From: Hymenobacter metallilatus
GTDB lineage: Bacteria > Bacteroidota > Bacteroidia > Cytophagales > Hymenobacteraceae
NCBI RefSeq assembly: GCF_003944705.1
Contig: NZ_RWIS01000010.1
Location: 124,001 to 188,000, forward strand
Direction of reading: 5' to 3'
DNA: 64,000 nucleotides
Part shown: positions 47,865-56,683 of the stretch, piece after piece
Layout of the letters: the number at the start of each line of letters is the position of its first letter
Position numbering within the stretch: the stretch's first letter is position 1
Notes under the pieces: model-generated
What the model was told of the DNA's origin: nothing
The model's database searches: none
The model's input: the letters and a program-made list of their open reading frames with translations, nothing else
Position numbers and translations under genes: made by a program

Positions 47865-47881
47865 GCTGTCAGTTTGACAGC
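47865..47881. promoter_or_regulatory. Perfect palindrome upstream of htpG
   Basis: GCTGTCA / TGACAGC with a 3-bp spacer (GTT) lies between the htpG start (47755) and the upstream gene's stop (47893). The site is placed where an operator for htpG would be expected. The binding factor is unknown. Confidence 0.45.
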
Positions 47882-47892
47882 GCTTAGCCTAC

Positions 47893-48369
47893 TTAAGCAG
47901 GCTGGTCTGCCTGGTTAAGCTGAACCGTTTGCAAGCGGCGTTGCCACTCCTGTTGCAGGTGCTCAACCAAGGTCTCATTGGCATTGGTGAGCCAATCCAG
48001 CGCGGCGGGCACATCCGAGAAAAACTGAATGTCGGCCCGGCTATGGCGGCGGCCATCGGCCAGAATACTTTCAACCACCAACTGGTTATGCAGGCTAACG
48101 GGCAGCACCAAGGCCACCTCCCGAATGTGCAATGTGGCGAAGCGCGGTAGCCAGTGCTCACTTAGCCAACCCTGCTCATCAATGCCTACCAGTGGCAGAT
48201 TGGATACATCGGCCAGCCAGCGCTTTACGTGCTGCTGCCGGGAATAGTGAACCAGGTGTTCGAAGGCTGCCCGGAAGCTGCTGTTTGTGATGGAGCCCTG
48301 CCAATCCCAGCGCAAAATCTGCAGGGAAGGCTCCCATTGAGTTAAGAGAGAGTTGAACGCACGCACCAT
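47893..48369 (-). CDS. Hypothetical protein, STAS/SpoIIAA-like
   Basis: This 158-residue soluble protein has no signal peptide. The arrangement of strands and helices (ILRWDWQGSITNSSFRAAFE, WLADVSNLPLVG, VALVLPVSLHN, FFSDVPAALDWL) is reminiscent of SpoIIAA/STAS-like folds. I cannot confirm family membership from sequence alone. No catalytic motif stands out. It lies upstream of htpG on the same strand with a 137-bp gap, so co-transcription is possible but unproven. Confidence 0.65.
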   Translation of the reverse strand: MVRAFNSLLTQWEPSLQILRWDWQGSITNSSFRAAFEHLVHYSRQQHVKRWLADVSNLPLVGIDEQGWLSEHWLPRFATLHIREVALVLPVSLHNQLVVESILADGRRHSRADIQFFSDVPAALDWLTNANETLVEHLQQEWQRRLQTVQLNQADQPA

Positions 48370-48899
48370 AGCAGCCTCGACCCGCCAGTAGCGGCTGACC
48401 GGGCTACGAAACTACTGATGTCCTCCCGGCTGGGATGGGCAATTCGCTCGTCCGGAGTATTTCCTCGCCCAACCCAGGTATTTGCTGGGCTGAGTATCAG
48501 GCGGCTGCTTTTACCGGCAAAACCCACTCATTGGCAGCCAGATACGCCCCGGATAACGTTTTGCAGGACCGAATGCTCTCCCGGCGATAAGCAAAACGCC
48601 CTGGGCGGTACCCGAAGGATGGCTTGGCACTGCTGGTCATACAAACAACTGCTCTGAGGTGCCAGGCACAGCTTTATGGGCCGCCGGGCGAATAAGCTGG
48701 GCTACCTGCCGTAGCACCCTCATGGTTAGCTTCTTCATACGAGTATGCAAAAAATGATCCGCCGCAAAATTCGGCAGTGGTTGTTGCCTGAGGGTTGCGA
48801 GGCGGTTATGGTTTCGTGATGCCAGAATTTTTTTGAATCAATAAAAATCAACATTCAGTTTTCCGGTTACCTTTGCCCGTCTTCGACACATTGTTGCAA
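48370..48899. other. 530-bp intergenic region, no gene supported
   Basis: Divergent gap between the STAS-like gene and the metal-type locus. Small open frames inside have no recognisable content. The right end (about 48828-48876) is AT-rich and holds the TACCTTTG element; nothing else is clear. Confidence 0.55.
48868..48875 (+). promoter_or_regulatory. Candidate -7 box of the metal-type locus
   Basis: TACCTTTG matches TAnnTTTG exactly, 24 bp upstream of the His-rich peptide gene. The sequence before it is AT-rich; a -33 TTTG at the right spacing is not obvious. Confidence 0.45.
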
Positions 48900-49244
48900 A
48901 TGCGTGCTCTTCGTTCCCGGCTGGCTTTGGTGCTGCTCCTGTGCTTTGTGCGGGTGCTGCTGCCGGATGCGTGGGTACTAGCCTTGCACCAACATGAGCA
49001 CACCACCGAGGAACCAACCCAGGCGGTAGGCTGGCCCAAGGGAAAAGCGCTGGTTTCGGCCAAGCACCAGCACTGCGAAGCAGATCAGTTTTTTAAGTCG
49101 GCCTTCGAACCCACTACCACCCTGCCTTTGGGGGTTCTGGCAGCGGCCGTTTTTGCCCAGCCCGCTCCCCACAGCCTGCCGCTTGCCTGGCATTGCCTGC
49201 CCCGGCTTACGGCCGACCTGCGCGGTCCGCCCAGTCTGGGCTAA
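48900..49244 (+). CDS. Small exported His-rich protein
   Basis: This 114-residue protein starts at ATG 48900 with an N-terminal hydrophobic segment (LALVLLLCFVRVLLPDAWVLA) that looks like a signal or anchor. It is followed by two His clusters, HQHEHTTEE near residue 22 and KHQHC near 46. The second half is Pro/Leu-rich. The His/Cys clusters suggest metal binding outside the cytoplasm. It is the first gene before two TonB-dependent receptors and a CDF transporter. I recall similar small proteins at the head of receptor genes in this phylum, but no family name can be given. Confidence 0.7.
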   Translation: MRALRSRLALVLLLCFVRVLLPDAWVLALHQHEHTTEEPTQAVGWPKGKALVSAKHQHCEADQFFKSAFEPTTTLPLGVLAAAVFAQPAPHSLPLAWHCLPRLTADLRGPPSLG

Positions 49245-49406
49245 ACGCGGATAACCCTGTGTGCTGCTGCGGGCCACCCTTACCGGGGCGGCGCCTGCCT
49301 GTGAAGTTGGATGAGAGCGTACCCGCTGCCGGAGCCCTGCCCGCTCCCGGCAGCTTATGAGCACATGGGTTGGTTTACCTGACCACGGGCAGTTCCTCTC
49401 TTTCCT

Positions 49407-51848
49407 ATGTTTTTTTGTGCTCCGGGCCATTCCCGGGGCCGTTGCGCTGGCCTGGGGCTGGTGGCGGCGCTGCTCAGCGTGCTGCCCCGGTTACTGTGGG
49501 CCCAGGCTCCGGCTCCGGCTTGCGCCCTGCTCCTGAGTGGCCGCGTGCAGGACCATGAGTCGCGCGGCGCGTTGGCGGGTGCTACGGTGGTGGTGCTGGA
49601 AACCCGGCAGGCCACCCAAACCGAACCCGACGGCCACTACCACCTCGACCACCTCTGCCCCGGCACTTACCATGTGCAGGTAAGCTTTGTGGGGTTTGCG
49701 GCCGAAGTGGTAGAAGTGCGCCTGACGGCTGCCGCGTACCGGGACTTCCGCCTGCACCCCGATGCCGTAGCTCTGAAAGGAGCCGTGGTAAACGGGCAGC
49801 GGGCGGCCGCGCCCACTACCCAGGCCACGGCCACGCTCACCGAAAAGGACTTGCAGCAAACCCGGGGGCAAACGCTGGGCGAGGCGCTGCAGAAGGTAAA
49901 CGGCGTAACGGCCCTGCAAACCGGGCCCGGCATCTTCAAGCCCATGATTCATGGCCTGCACTCCAACCGCGTGACCATTCTCAACAACGGAGTGCGCCAG
50001 GAAGGCCAGCAGTGGGGCCAGGAGCACGGGCCGGAAATCGACCCGTTTCTGGCCTCCCAGCTGACGGTGGTGAAGGGCGCGGCCAGTGTGCGCTACGGCT
50101 CCGATGCCATTGGGGGCGTGGTGCTGGTGCAGCCCCGTCCCCTCCGCGACTCGGTGGGCACGGGGGCAGAATTGAACCTGGTAGGCATGAGCAACAACGG
50201 ACTGGGCGCGGCCTCGGGCCTGGTGGAGGGCAACCTGCGCCGCCTGCCGGCCCTGAGCTGGCGGGCCCAGGGCACCGTGCGCAAGGCCGGCACCATGCGC
50301 GCCCCGGGCTATTACCTGAGAAACTCGGGGTTTGAGGAGGGCAACTTCTCGGGTAGCCTGGGCTGGCGCCAGCCCACGTACGGGGTGGAGGTTTTCTACA
50401 GTCAGTTCAACACCCGCATCGGTATTCTGCCGGCGGCGCACGTGGGCAACCAGCAGGATTTTCTGCTGGCCGTGGCCCGGAACCGGCCCCTGGAAACCAG
50501 CGGCTTTACTTACACTATTGAGCGGGCCTACCAGCAAGTGCAGCACCAGGTGTTCAAGGTGAGCGGCTTTGTGAAAACCGGCAATGCGGGCCGCCTCAGC
50601 ACCACCGTGGCCCAGCAGCTGGACGGGCGCGACGAATACGACAAGTACCGCCCCCGCAACGACAACCGCGCCGCCCTTAATCGGCCCGAGCTGAGCTACA
50701 CCAACCGCACGACCACCGCCGAGCTACTGTGGGAACACCGGCCCTGGCACCGCTTTACGGGCAGTGTGGGCGTGGCCGGCACTTATCAGTTCAACCGCTA
50801 CCCCGATGGCAGCCGGCAGTTCATCCCCTTCTACACCAACTACACCGGCGGGATGTTCTGGCTGGAGCAGTGGCAGCAGGGCAAGTGGCTGCTGGAAGGC
50901 GGCCTGCGCCTGGACCGGCGCGACCTGCAGGTAAAGCGCGCGACCCGCACGGGCGGCGTGTTTGGCGTGGCAGCATCCCGGTTTCAGTACACTACCCCGG
51001 CGGCCTCGCTGGGAGCTGTGTACGATGCCACTGCCCACCTGACGCTACGACTGGCCTCGGGCCTGACGCGGCGGGCCCCAGCCGCCAATGAGCGGTTCAG
51101 CGACGGAGTGCACAACGCGCAGTATGAGCTGGGCTACGACCTGGTGCCCGGCAACGACCCGGCCGTACCCGAAACCGCCCTCAACCTGGGCCTGACCGCC
51201 ACCTTCCACGACAACCCCCGCCTGAATGGGGAGCTGACCGTGTACCAGACGCGCATCCTCAACTTTCTGTACCAGTCGCCCATTTTGCCGCCGGTGGTGA
51301 GCATTCGGGGGGTGCTGGCGAGTTGGCAGTTCCGGCAGACCAACGCTACCCTACGCGGCCTGGATGTGAGTGGGTCCTACGTGCTGGGCCCGCAGTGGCA
51401 GCTGGGCGGTAAAGTGGCCGTGGTGCGGGGCCTCGACACCAGCCAGGACGAGTGGCTCATCTTTATGCCCGCCGACCGGGCCGAGCTAAGCCTGCGCTAC
51501 AACCTGATGAACCGCGCCGGCCGCCGCCTCCAGAACAGTTACGTGCAGGCCCTGGGCACCGGCGTGGCCCGCCAGACCCGGGTGCCGCGCAATTACGCCG
51601 CGCGAGATTACCGGGAGCCCCCGGCCGGCTACGGGCTGCTCAGTCTGGAAGCGGGTACCACGCTGTACTGGGGCCGCCTGCCGCTGGAGCTGAGCGTGGC
51701 GGGCAGCAACCTGCTCAACCAGCGCTACCGTGACTACCTGAACCGTTACCGCTACTTCGCCGATGAAATGGGGCGCAACCTGACGCTGCGCCTGCGCCTG
51801 CGCCTGCCGCTGGAACTCAGCCACGCCCGGCCAACTACCACGCCCTAG
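49407..51848 (+). CDS. TonB-dependent receptor, first of a related pair
   Basis: This 813-residue outer-membrane receptor imports a ligand with TonB energy. A signal peptide ends near LLWAQ; a carboxypeptidase-regulatory-like domain (about 43-120) is followed by the plug (about 130-245) with NRVTILNNGVRQEGQQWG and VVKGAASVRYGSDAIGGVV, then a beta-barrel ending in ELSHARP. The QEGQQWGxEHGxEID block is shared with the second receptor at 52787, so the two are paralogues. The ligand is unknown; a metal or metal complex is inferred from the locus. Confidence 0.92.
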   Translation: MFFCAPGHSRGRCAGLGLVAALLSVLPRLLWAQAPAPACALLLSGRVQDHESRGALAGATVVVLETRQATQTEPDGHYHLDHLCPGTYHVQVSFVGFAAEVVEVRLTAAAYRDFRLHPDAVALKGAVVNGQRAAAPTTQATATLTEKDLQQTRGQTLGEALQKVNGVTALQTGPGIFKPMIHGLHSNRVTILNNGVRQEGQQWGQEHGPEIDPFLASQLTVVKGAASVRYGSDAIGGVVLVQPRPLRDSVGTGAELNLVGMSNNGLGAASGLVEGNLRRLPALSWRAQGTVRKAGTMRAPGYYLRNSGFEEGNFSGSLGWRQPTYGVEVFYSQFNTRIGILPAAHVGNQQDFLLAVARNRPLETSGFTYTIERAYQQVQHQVFKVSGFVKTGNAGRLSTTVAQQLDGRDEYDKYRPRNDNRAALNRPELSYTNRTTTAELLWEHRPWHRFTGSVGVAGTYQFNRYPDGSRQFIPFYTNYTGGMFWLEQWQQGKWLLEGGLRLDRRDLQVKRATRTGGVFGVAASRFQYTTPAASLGAVYDATAHLTLRLASGLTRRAPAANERFSDGVHNAQYELGYDLVPGNDPAVPETALNLGLTATFHDNPRLNGELTVYQTRILNFLYQSPILPPVVSIRGVLASWQFRQTNATLRGLDVSGSYVLGPQWQLGGKVAVVRGLDTSQDEWLIFMPADRAELSLRYNLMNRAGRRLQNSYVQALGTGVARQTRVPRNYAARDYREPPAGYGLLSLEAGTTLYWGRLPLELSVAGSNLLNQRYRDYLNRYRYFADEMGRNLTLRLRLRLPLELSHARPTTTP

Positions 51849-51953
51849 CGCATCAGCGGCCAGCTTTTCCGGCGCTTTCCCTTTTTCAAATTACCAGTAG
51901 TCTTTCTCCTTTCTGATTCCCCTTCATTTCATCATTCATCTTCTTTTGACAGC

Positions 51954-52511
51954 ATGAAAAACCTGCTTTTCCGTTCCGCTTTCCTGGCCGCGCTGGCTGC
52001 TGCCCCGGTGTTTACCAGCTGCTCCGACGACAACGACACGCCCACGCCCGACGATGACAATGAGCAAATTACCACGGTGCGCTACGAGCTGACGCCCGTG
52101 AATGGCGGCAGCACCCTCACGGCCCAGTACCGCGACGTGGATGGGGACGGGGGAGCCGCCCCGGTTATCAGCGGCCTGACGCTGGCAGCCAACACCACGT
52201 ACACTGGCAAAATCGTGCTGCTCGATGAAACCAAGACGCCGGCTGAGGACATATCGGCGGAGGTAAAGCAGGAGGCCGATGAGCACCTGCTGGTGTTTAC
52301 GCCCACGGGCGTGAACCTAACCGTAACCCGCACCGACAAAGACAAGAACAACTTGGAAGTAGGCCTGGAAACGCGCCTGCAAACGGCTGCGGCCTCCGCC
52401 ACGGCGGGCACCTTGCGCGTAGCCCTGCGCCACCAGCCCGGCACCAAAAACGGCACCGCTACCCCCGGCGACACGGACGTGGAAGTTGATTTCCCGGTTG
52501 TGGTGAAATAG
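51954..52511 (+). CDS. Small lipoprotein of the 'type 1 periplasmic binding fold' group
   Basis: This 185-residue lipoprotein has a signal and lipobox ending FTSC (Cys22), then an acidic SDDNDTPTPDDDNE linker. The beta-rich core has GKIVLLDETKTPAEDIS, EADEHLLVFTPTG and TLRVALRHQPGTKNG. I recall such proteins labelled 'type 1 periplasmic binding fold superfamily' in Bacteroidota, next to TonB-dependent receptors; the label is weakly based. It probably assists the receptors on the cell surface or periplasmic face. It lies 105 bp after the first receptor; its stop codon falls inside a repeat arm. Confidence 0.8.
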   Translation: MKNLLFRSAFLAALAAAPVFTSCSDDNDTPTPDDDNEQITTVRYELTPVNGGSTLTAQYRDVDGDGGAAPVISGLTLAANTTYTGKIVLLDETKTPAEDISAEVKQEADEHLLVFTPTGVNLTVTRTDKDKNNLEVGLETRLQTAAASATAGTLRVALRHQPGTKNGTATPGDTDVEVDFPVVVK

Positions 52512-52619
52512 TGAACTGGTGAGATGGTGAGTTTGATGTTTGGGTGATACTCGCGTCGTACGGCGCAGTGGCGCAAGCGGTAGGTCAAACTCACCAACTC
52601 ACCAATTCTCTATATCACC
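52503..52619. repeat. Inverted octamer-repeat element after the lipoprotein gene
   Basis: The left arm (52503-52538) has units GTGAAATA, GTGAACTG, GTGAGATG and GTGAGTTT. The right arm (52586-52619) is close to their reverse complement, with a 47-bp centre. The left arm begins in the last sense codon and includes the stop codon of the lipoprotein gene. Confidence 0.88.
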
Positions 52620-52786
52620 AGGAGGGGCTGGCTGCAAACGGCTTCTCCACCCTTTTTCTCCCGTTTTGGTTGTGGAGAATTTTCAGGAAGACACCGGCTT
52701 TTGGTCGGTGTTTTCTTTCGTTTTCAGCTGAATGCAGCTTTCAGGCCGCGTTTTCCGTTCATTGCCAGCGTGTAATTTGCGTTTCT

Positions 52787-55246
52787 ATGTCCCGACCCCT
52801 ACTTACTACCGGCCTGCTGCTCCTGGCTGCCCACGCCCTGGCCCAGACCGCGCCGGTTGTGCCGGCTCCGGCTGCGGCGGTTCCGGCCCGTTCCACCCGC
52901 GCCGCCACTCCCGTTACTGGCCGCGTTACTGATGCCACTACCGGCCAGGCCCTGCCCGGCGCCACCGTGGTGTTTCCCGACCTCAAGCAAGCCACCGCCA
53001 CCGATGCCGAGGGCAATTTTCGGTTTGCCAACCTGCCGCGGGGGCGCTTCCTGATGCAGGTGCGCTTTGTGGGCTACACCACCGTGGTGCGCACCGTGGA
53101 TACCAGCGCGGGCGCGGCCCTGGAAGCTGCCCTTACGCCGGCGGAAACCGAAATTGGGCAGGTGGTGGTAACGGGCGTATCAGCTAGTACAGAGATGCGC
53201 CGCTCCCCGGTGCCTACCTCCGTGGTAGACCAGACCCGCCTGCGCCAGGCAGCGGCCACCAACGCCGTGGATGCCCTGGCCCACACGCCCGGCCTCAACC
53301 AGATTACCACCGGCGCGGCCATCAGCAAGCCGGTTATCCGGGGGCTGGGCGCCAACCGCGTGATTACGCTCAACAACGGCAGTAAGCAGGAGGGCCAACA
53401 GTGGGGCGACGAGCACGGCATCGAAATCGACGAGTACAGCATTGACAGGGCCGAAATCATCAAAGGGCCCGGCTCCTTATTATATGGCTCCGATGGGTTG
53501 GCCGGCGTCATCAACTTTCTGGCCCCCGACCCGGTGGAGGACGGCCGGGTGCTGGGCTCCGTAACGGCCAACTACCAAACCAACAACTACCAGCAGGGCT
53601 ATTCCCTGTGGAATGCGGGCAACCTAGGCGGCTTCAACTGGCAGGTGCGGGGCTCGGGCAAAGTAGCCGCCGACTACCGCAACCCCTACGATGGGCGGGT
53701 GTACAACTCGGGTTTCCGGGAGCTGAACGGCAGCGGCTACGTGGGCCTCAACAAAAGCTGGGGCTACTCCCACCTCACCGTCAGCTCCTTCAACCAGATT
53801 CTGGGCCTGATTGAGGGCGAGCGGGACTCCACCTCGGGCCGGTTTACGCGGGTAAGCGGCCTGGGCGAAACGCAGTTGGTCACGGGCAGCGGCTTTTCGG
53901 GCTACGGCCTGGATGTGCCTCGCCAGCGAATTAACCACCTGCGCGTTGGTACCGATAACAACTTTGTGCTGGGCCAGCACCGGGTTACGCTCAACGTGAA
54001 CTGGCAGCAGAACCTGCGCCGGGAGTTCGGCAACCCCGCGGATTACTACGAGAAGTCCCTGTTCTTTCAGCTGCGCACCGTGGATTACGCCCTGCGCTGG
54101 TACCTGCCCGAAATCCAGGGCTGGAACACCACCGTGGGCGCCAGCGGTATGGTGCAGGAAAACCAGAACAAGGGCGTGGAGTTCCTGATTCCGGCCTACC
54201 GCCTCTGGGACGGGGGCCTGTTCGGCGTTACGCGCAAAAGCTTCGGCAAGCTGGATGTGAGCGGAGGCCTGCGCTATGATTTGCGCCGCATTACGGCCGA
54301 CGCGCTTTACCTGAACGACGAGGAGCAGCCCGTACCCACCGGCCAGGGTGAGGAGAAATTTCCGGGCTTCCGGAGCACGTTCCGCAACGTGAGCGGGAGC
54401 GTGGGCGGGGCATACAACCTGAGCGAGCAGTGGCTGATAAAGGCCAATGCGGCCCGGGGTTTTCGGGCCCCTAACATTGCCGAGCTGGGTTCCAACGGTA
54501 TTCACGAGGGCACCGTGCGCTACGAAATCGGGGAACCAGGCCTGAAGGCCGAAACCAGCTTCCAGCTGGACGGGGGCCTGAGCTTCATTTCGGACCACGT
54601 AAGCCTCTCGGCCGATGTGTTCCGCAACCGCATCAACAACTACATCTTCCCCCGGGCCCTCACCACGCCCACCGGCCAGGATTCGGTATCGGCGGAGGGG
54701 GACCGGGTGTTCCGCTACGGGCAGGGCGATGCACGCCTGGCTGGGGGCGAAGTCAGCCTGGATATTCATCCTCACCCCCTGGACTGGCTGCACTTTGAAA
54801 ATTCGTTTTCCATGGTACGGGCCGTGCAGCTGGAGCAGCCGGCCGGGCAGCGCCACCTGCCCTTCATCCCCGCCGACCGGCTGCAGTCGGAGCTGCGGGT
54901 GAACTTCCGGAAAGTGGGCACCTCCCGACTGCGCAACCTGTACGCGCGCACCACGCTGGAGCACAACTTCCGCCAGAACCGCATCTTCTCGGCCTTCGAT
55001 ACCGAAACGGCCACGCCCGGCTATACGCTGGTGCACGCCGGCCTGGGCACCGACGTGGTATCGGCCAAAGACCGCACGCTGTTCTCGGTGTTTCTGGCGG
55101 CCAACAACCTGTTTGATGTGGCCTACCAAAACCATCTGAGCCGGCTGAAGTATACCGCTGTAAACTATGCAACGGGCCGGGCGGGTGTGTTCAACATGGG
55201 CCGCACCCTGAGCGTGAAACTGATTGTGCCGTTGTCGTTTAAGTAG
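52787..55246 (+). CDS. TonB-dependent receptor, second of the pair
   Basis: This 819-residue outer-membrane receptor has the ATG at 52787 directly before signal peptide RPLLTTGLLLLAAHALAQ; earlier in-frame codons run through the repeat element. A carboxypeptidase-regulatory-like domain (about 44-125) precedes the plug with NRVITLNNGSKQEGQQWG and IKGPGSLLYGSDGLAGVINF, and a 22-strand-type barrel ending in LIVPLSFK. It is a paralogue of the receptor at 49407. Tandem receptors around one lipoprotein suggest a shared or graded substrate set. Confidence 0.93.
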   Translation: MSRPLLTTGLLLLAAHALAQTAPVVPAPAAAVPARSTRAATPVTGRVTDATTGQALPGATVVFPDLKQATATDAEGNFRFANLPRGRFLMQVRFVGYTTVVRTVDTSAGAALEAALTPAETEIGQVVVTGVSASTEMRRSPVPTSVVDQTRLRQAAATNAVDALAHTPGLNQITTGAAISKPVIRGLGANRVITLNNGSKQEGQQWGDEHGIEIDEYSIDRAEIIKGPGSLLYGSDGLAGVINFLAPDPVEDGRVLGSVTANYQTNNYQQGYSLWNAGNLGGFNWQVRGSGKVAADYRNPYDGRVYNSGFRELNGSGYVGLNKSWGYSHLTVSSFNQILGLIEGERDSTSGRFTRVSGLGETQLVTGSGFSGYGLDVPRQRINHLRVGTDNNFVLGQHRVTLNVNWQQNLRREFGNPADYYEKSLFFQLRTVDYALRWYLPEIQGWNTTVGASGMVQENQNKGVEFLIPAYRLWDGGLFGVTRKSFGKLDVSGGLRYDLRRITADALYLNDEEQPVPTGQGEEKFPGFRSTFRNVSGSVGGAYNLSEQWLIKANAARGFRAPNIAELGSNGIHEGTVRYEIGEPGLKAETSFQLDGGLSFISDHVSLSADVFRNRINNYIFPRALTTPTGQDSVSAEGDRVFRYGQGDARLAGGEVSLDIHPHPLDWLHFENSFSMVRAVQLEQPAGQRHLPFIPADRLQSELRVNFRKVGTSRLRNLYARTTLEHNFRQNRIFSAFDTETATPGYTLVHAGLGTDVVSAKDRTLFSVFLAANNLFDVAYQNHLSRLKYTAVNYATGRAGVFNMGRTLSVKLIVPLSFK

Positions 55247-55394
55247 TTGGATGAAGGTAGTGGGATAAAGGACTGTTGCTTTCCTAGTGAATAAAGGGCT
55301 TTGGACATAGGGCGAGAGGCTGTTGTTTTCATTTTCCCACCAACTTCTCTCATCCTACTACCTTCATCCTTAATCCCTCATCCTACTACCTACT
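55244..55394. repeat. Inverted octamer-type element upstream of the CDF gene
   Basis: The left arm (55244-55272, TTGGATGAAGGTAGTGGGAT) includes the receptor's stop codon. The right arm (55348-55394) repeats CATCCTACTACC and CTTCATCC words and ends at the CDF start codon. The centre of about 75 bp is unrelated. Confidence 0.82.
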
Positions 55395-56321
55395 ATGTCC
55401 CACGCCCACCATCACCACGGCCCGCCCGCCGATGGCAACTTCAGCCGGGCATTTGGCTGGGGCATTGCCCTGAATTTGCTGTTTGTGGCCGGTGAAGCGG
55501 CCGGGGGCCTGTGGGCCAATTCCTCCGCCCTGCTCTCCGACGCCGGCCATAACCTGAGCGACGTGCTGAGCTTGGCGCTGGCCTGGGGCGCTACCCTACT
55601 GGCCAAGCGCCGCGCCTCCGAGCAGTATACCTACGGCTACCGGGGCGCTACCATTCAGGCCGCCTTGCTGAACGCGGCGCTGCTGTACCTGGCGCTGGGC
55701 TTTATTCTGTGGGATACTATTGACCACTTGCGCCACCCGGCCCCGGTAAACGGGCCGGTGGTGATGGGGCTGGCGGGCCTGGGCATCCTCATCAACGGCT
55801 TCACGGCCTGGCTGTTCCGGCGCGGGCAGCAGGGCGACGTGAACGTGCGCGGCGCGTATCTGCATATGCTTACTGATATGCTGGTATCGGTGGGCGTGGT
55901 GGTAGGCGGGGCACTAGTGTACTTCACCGGCTGGCTCTGGCTCGATCCGGCCATCAGCTTCATCATTCTGGCCGTAGTGGGCTATAGCTCCTGGGGGCTG
56001 CTGCGCGAAACCGTGCGGCTGGGCCTGCAGGCGGCCCCGGCCGGCATTGAGGTAGCCGCCGTGCGCCGCTGGTTGCTAGCCCGCCCCGGCGTCACCGGCC
56101 TCCACGACCTGCACATCTGGCCCCTCAGCACCCAGGACACCGCCCTGACGGTGCATCTGGTGCGCCCCAACGGCGACAATGGCAACCAGTTCCTGCGCGA
56201 GTTGCAGCACGAGTTGCTCCACGAGTTCAACATCCGTCACTGTACCGTGCAGCTGGAAGACGAATTCCCGTTGATGGGCGCCCACGGCTGCTGCGACGAG
56301 CAGGTGGCCTTGAAGTCATGA
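55395..56321 (+). CDS. Cation diffusion facilitator (Zn/Cd/Co efflux type)
   Basis: This 308-residue inner-membrane metal/proton antiporter has an N-terminal His cluster (HAHHHHG) and six helices. Metal-site motifs are SDAGHNLSD in helix 2 and HMLTD in helix 5, the HxxxD pattern of zinc-type CDFs. A cytoplasmic ferredoxin-like C-terminal domain (about 215-300) ends in an ACDEQ-like tail with GCC cysteines. It would export divalent metal from the cytoplasm. It lies immediately after the second receptor and overlaps the next gene by ATGA. Confidence 0.94.
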   Translation: MSHAHHHHGPPADGNFSRAFGWGIALNLLFVAGEAAGGLWANSSALLSDAGHNLSDVLSLALAWGATLLAKRRASEQYTYGYRGATIQAALLNAALLYLALGFILWDTIDHLRHPAPVNGPVVMGLAGLGILINGFTAWLFRRGQQGDVNVRGAYLHMLTDMLVSVGVVVGGALVYFTGWLWLDPAISFIILAVVGYSSWGLLRETVRLGLQAAPAGIEVAAVRRWLLARPGVTGLHDLHIWPLSTQDTALTVHLVRPNGDNGNQFLRELQHELLHEFNIRHCTVQLEDEFPLMGAHGCCDEQVALKS

Positions 56322-56646
56322 ACCGAGAATATAGACGCATTCTGGCCGACGAAAGCCTCCATTTGATGGGTATTCTGGAGGGATATTGCCCTGTTCAGGC
56401 AGAAGGCACCGTTGCCTCCCACCCCTTCTATTTCCACGCCCGCTGGCACGAATGGAGCTTCTCTGTTGCCGAAACAACGGGAGTAAGTGCTGTTGATATG
56501 TCGTCAATGCTGCAAGCGGAAACATTCGGGTTTCAGGTAACTGAACAACAGCAGAAACCTATGATGCGGGCTGGATGGAGTTTGATCAAGCGGAAAGAAT
56601 CATCAAACAGTGTAGCAGGCAGTATCTGGAGTTGAAGAGCAAGTAA
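56318..56646 (+). pseudogene. Small conserved gene with a single-base frameshift
   Basis: The frame starting at 56318 (ATGA overlap with the CDF gene) is soluble and coherent up to about position 56557 (HPFYFHARWHEWSFSVAE near residue 36). It then gives an unlikely tail and would stop at 56635. From 56560 the +1-shifted frame reads YDAGWMEFDQAERIIKQ onward to a stop at 56644-56646. Adding one base in the AAACC stretch at about 56555-56559 restores a 109-residue protein. Function is unknown. The shift may be real or a homopolymer error. Confidence 0.75.
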
Positions 56647-56683
56647 ATCTTCGTAATCTGCGGGTCCCAAATTCCCTTCCCGC

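Noticed and set aside
48418..48657. 79-codon frame in the 530-bp gap before the metal-type locus
   Set aside because: No recognisable features or conserved-looking segment; likely chance.
49245..49406. Possible cobalamin or other riboswitch before the first receptor
   Set aside because: Only a simple GCTGCCGG hairpin is seen; no conserved riboswitch core could be recognised.
53624..55135. Long open frame (503 codons) on the minus strand inside the second TonB receptor gene
   Set aside because: Composition is Gly/Ala/His/Val-rich with no domain and mirrors the receptor's codon bias; it is a GC-rich antisense shadow.
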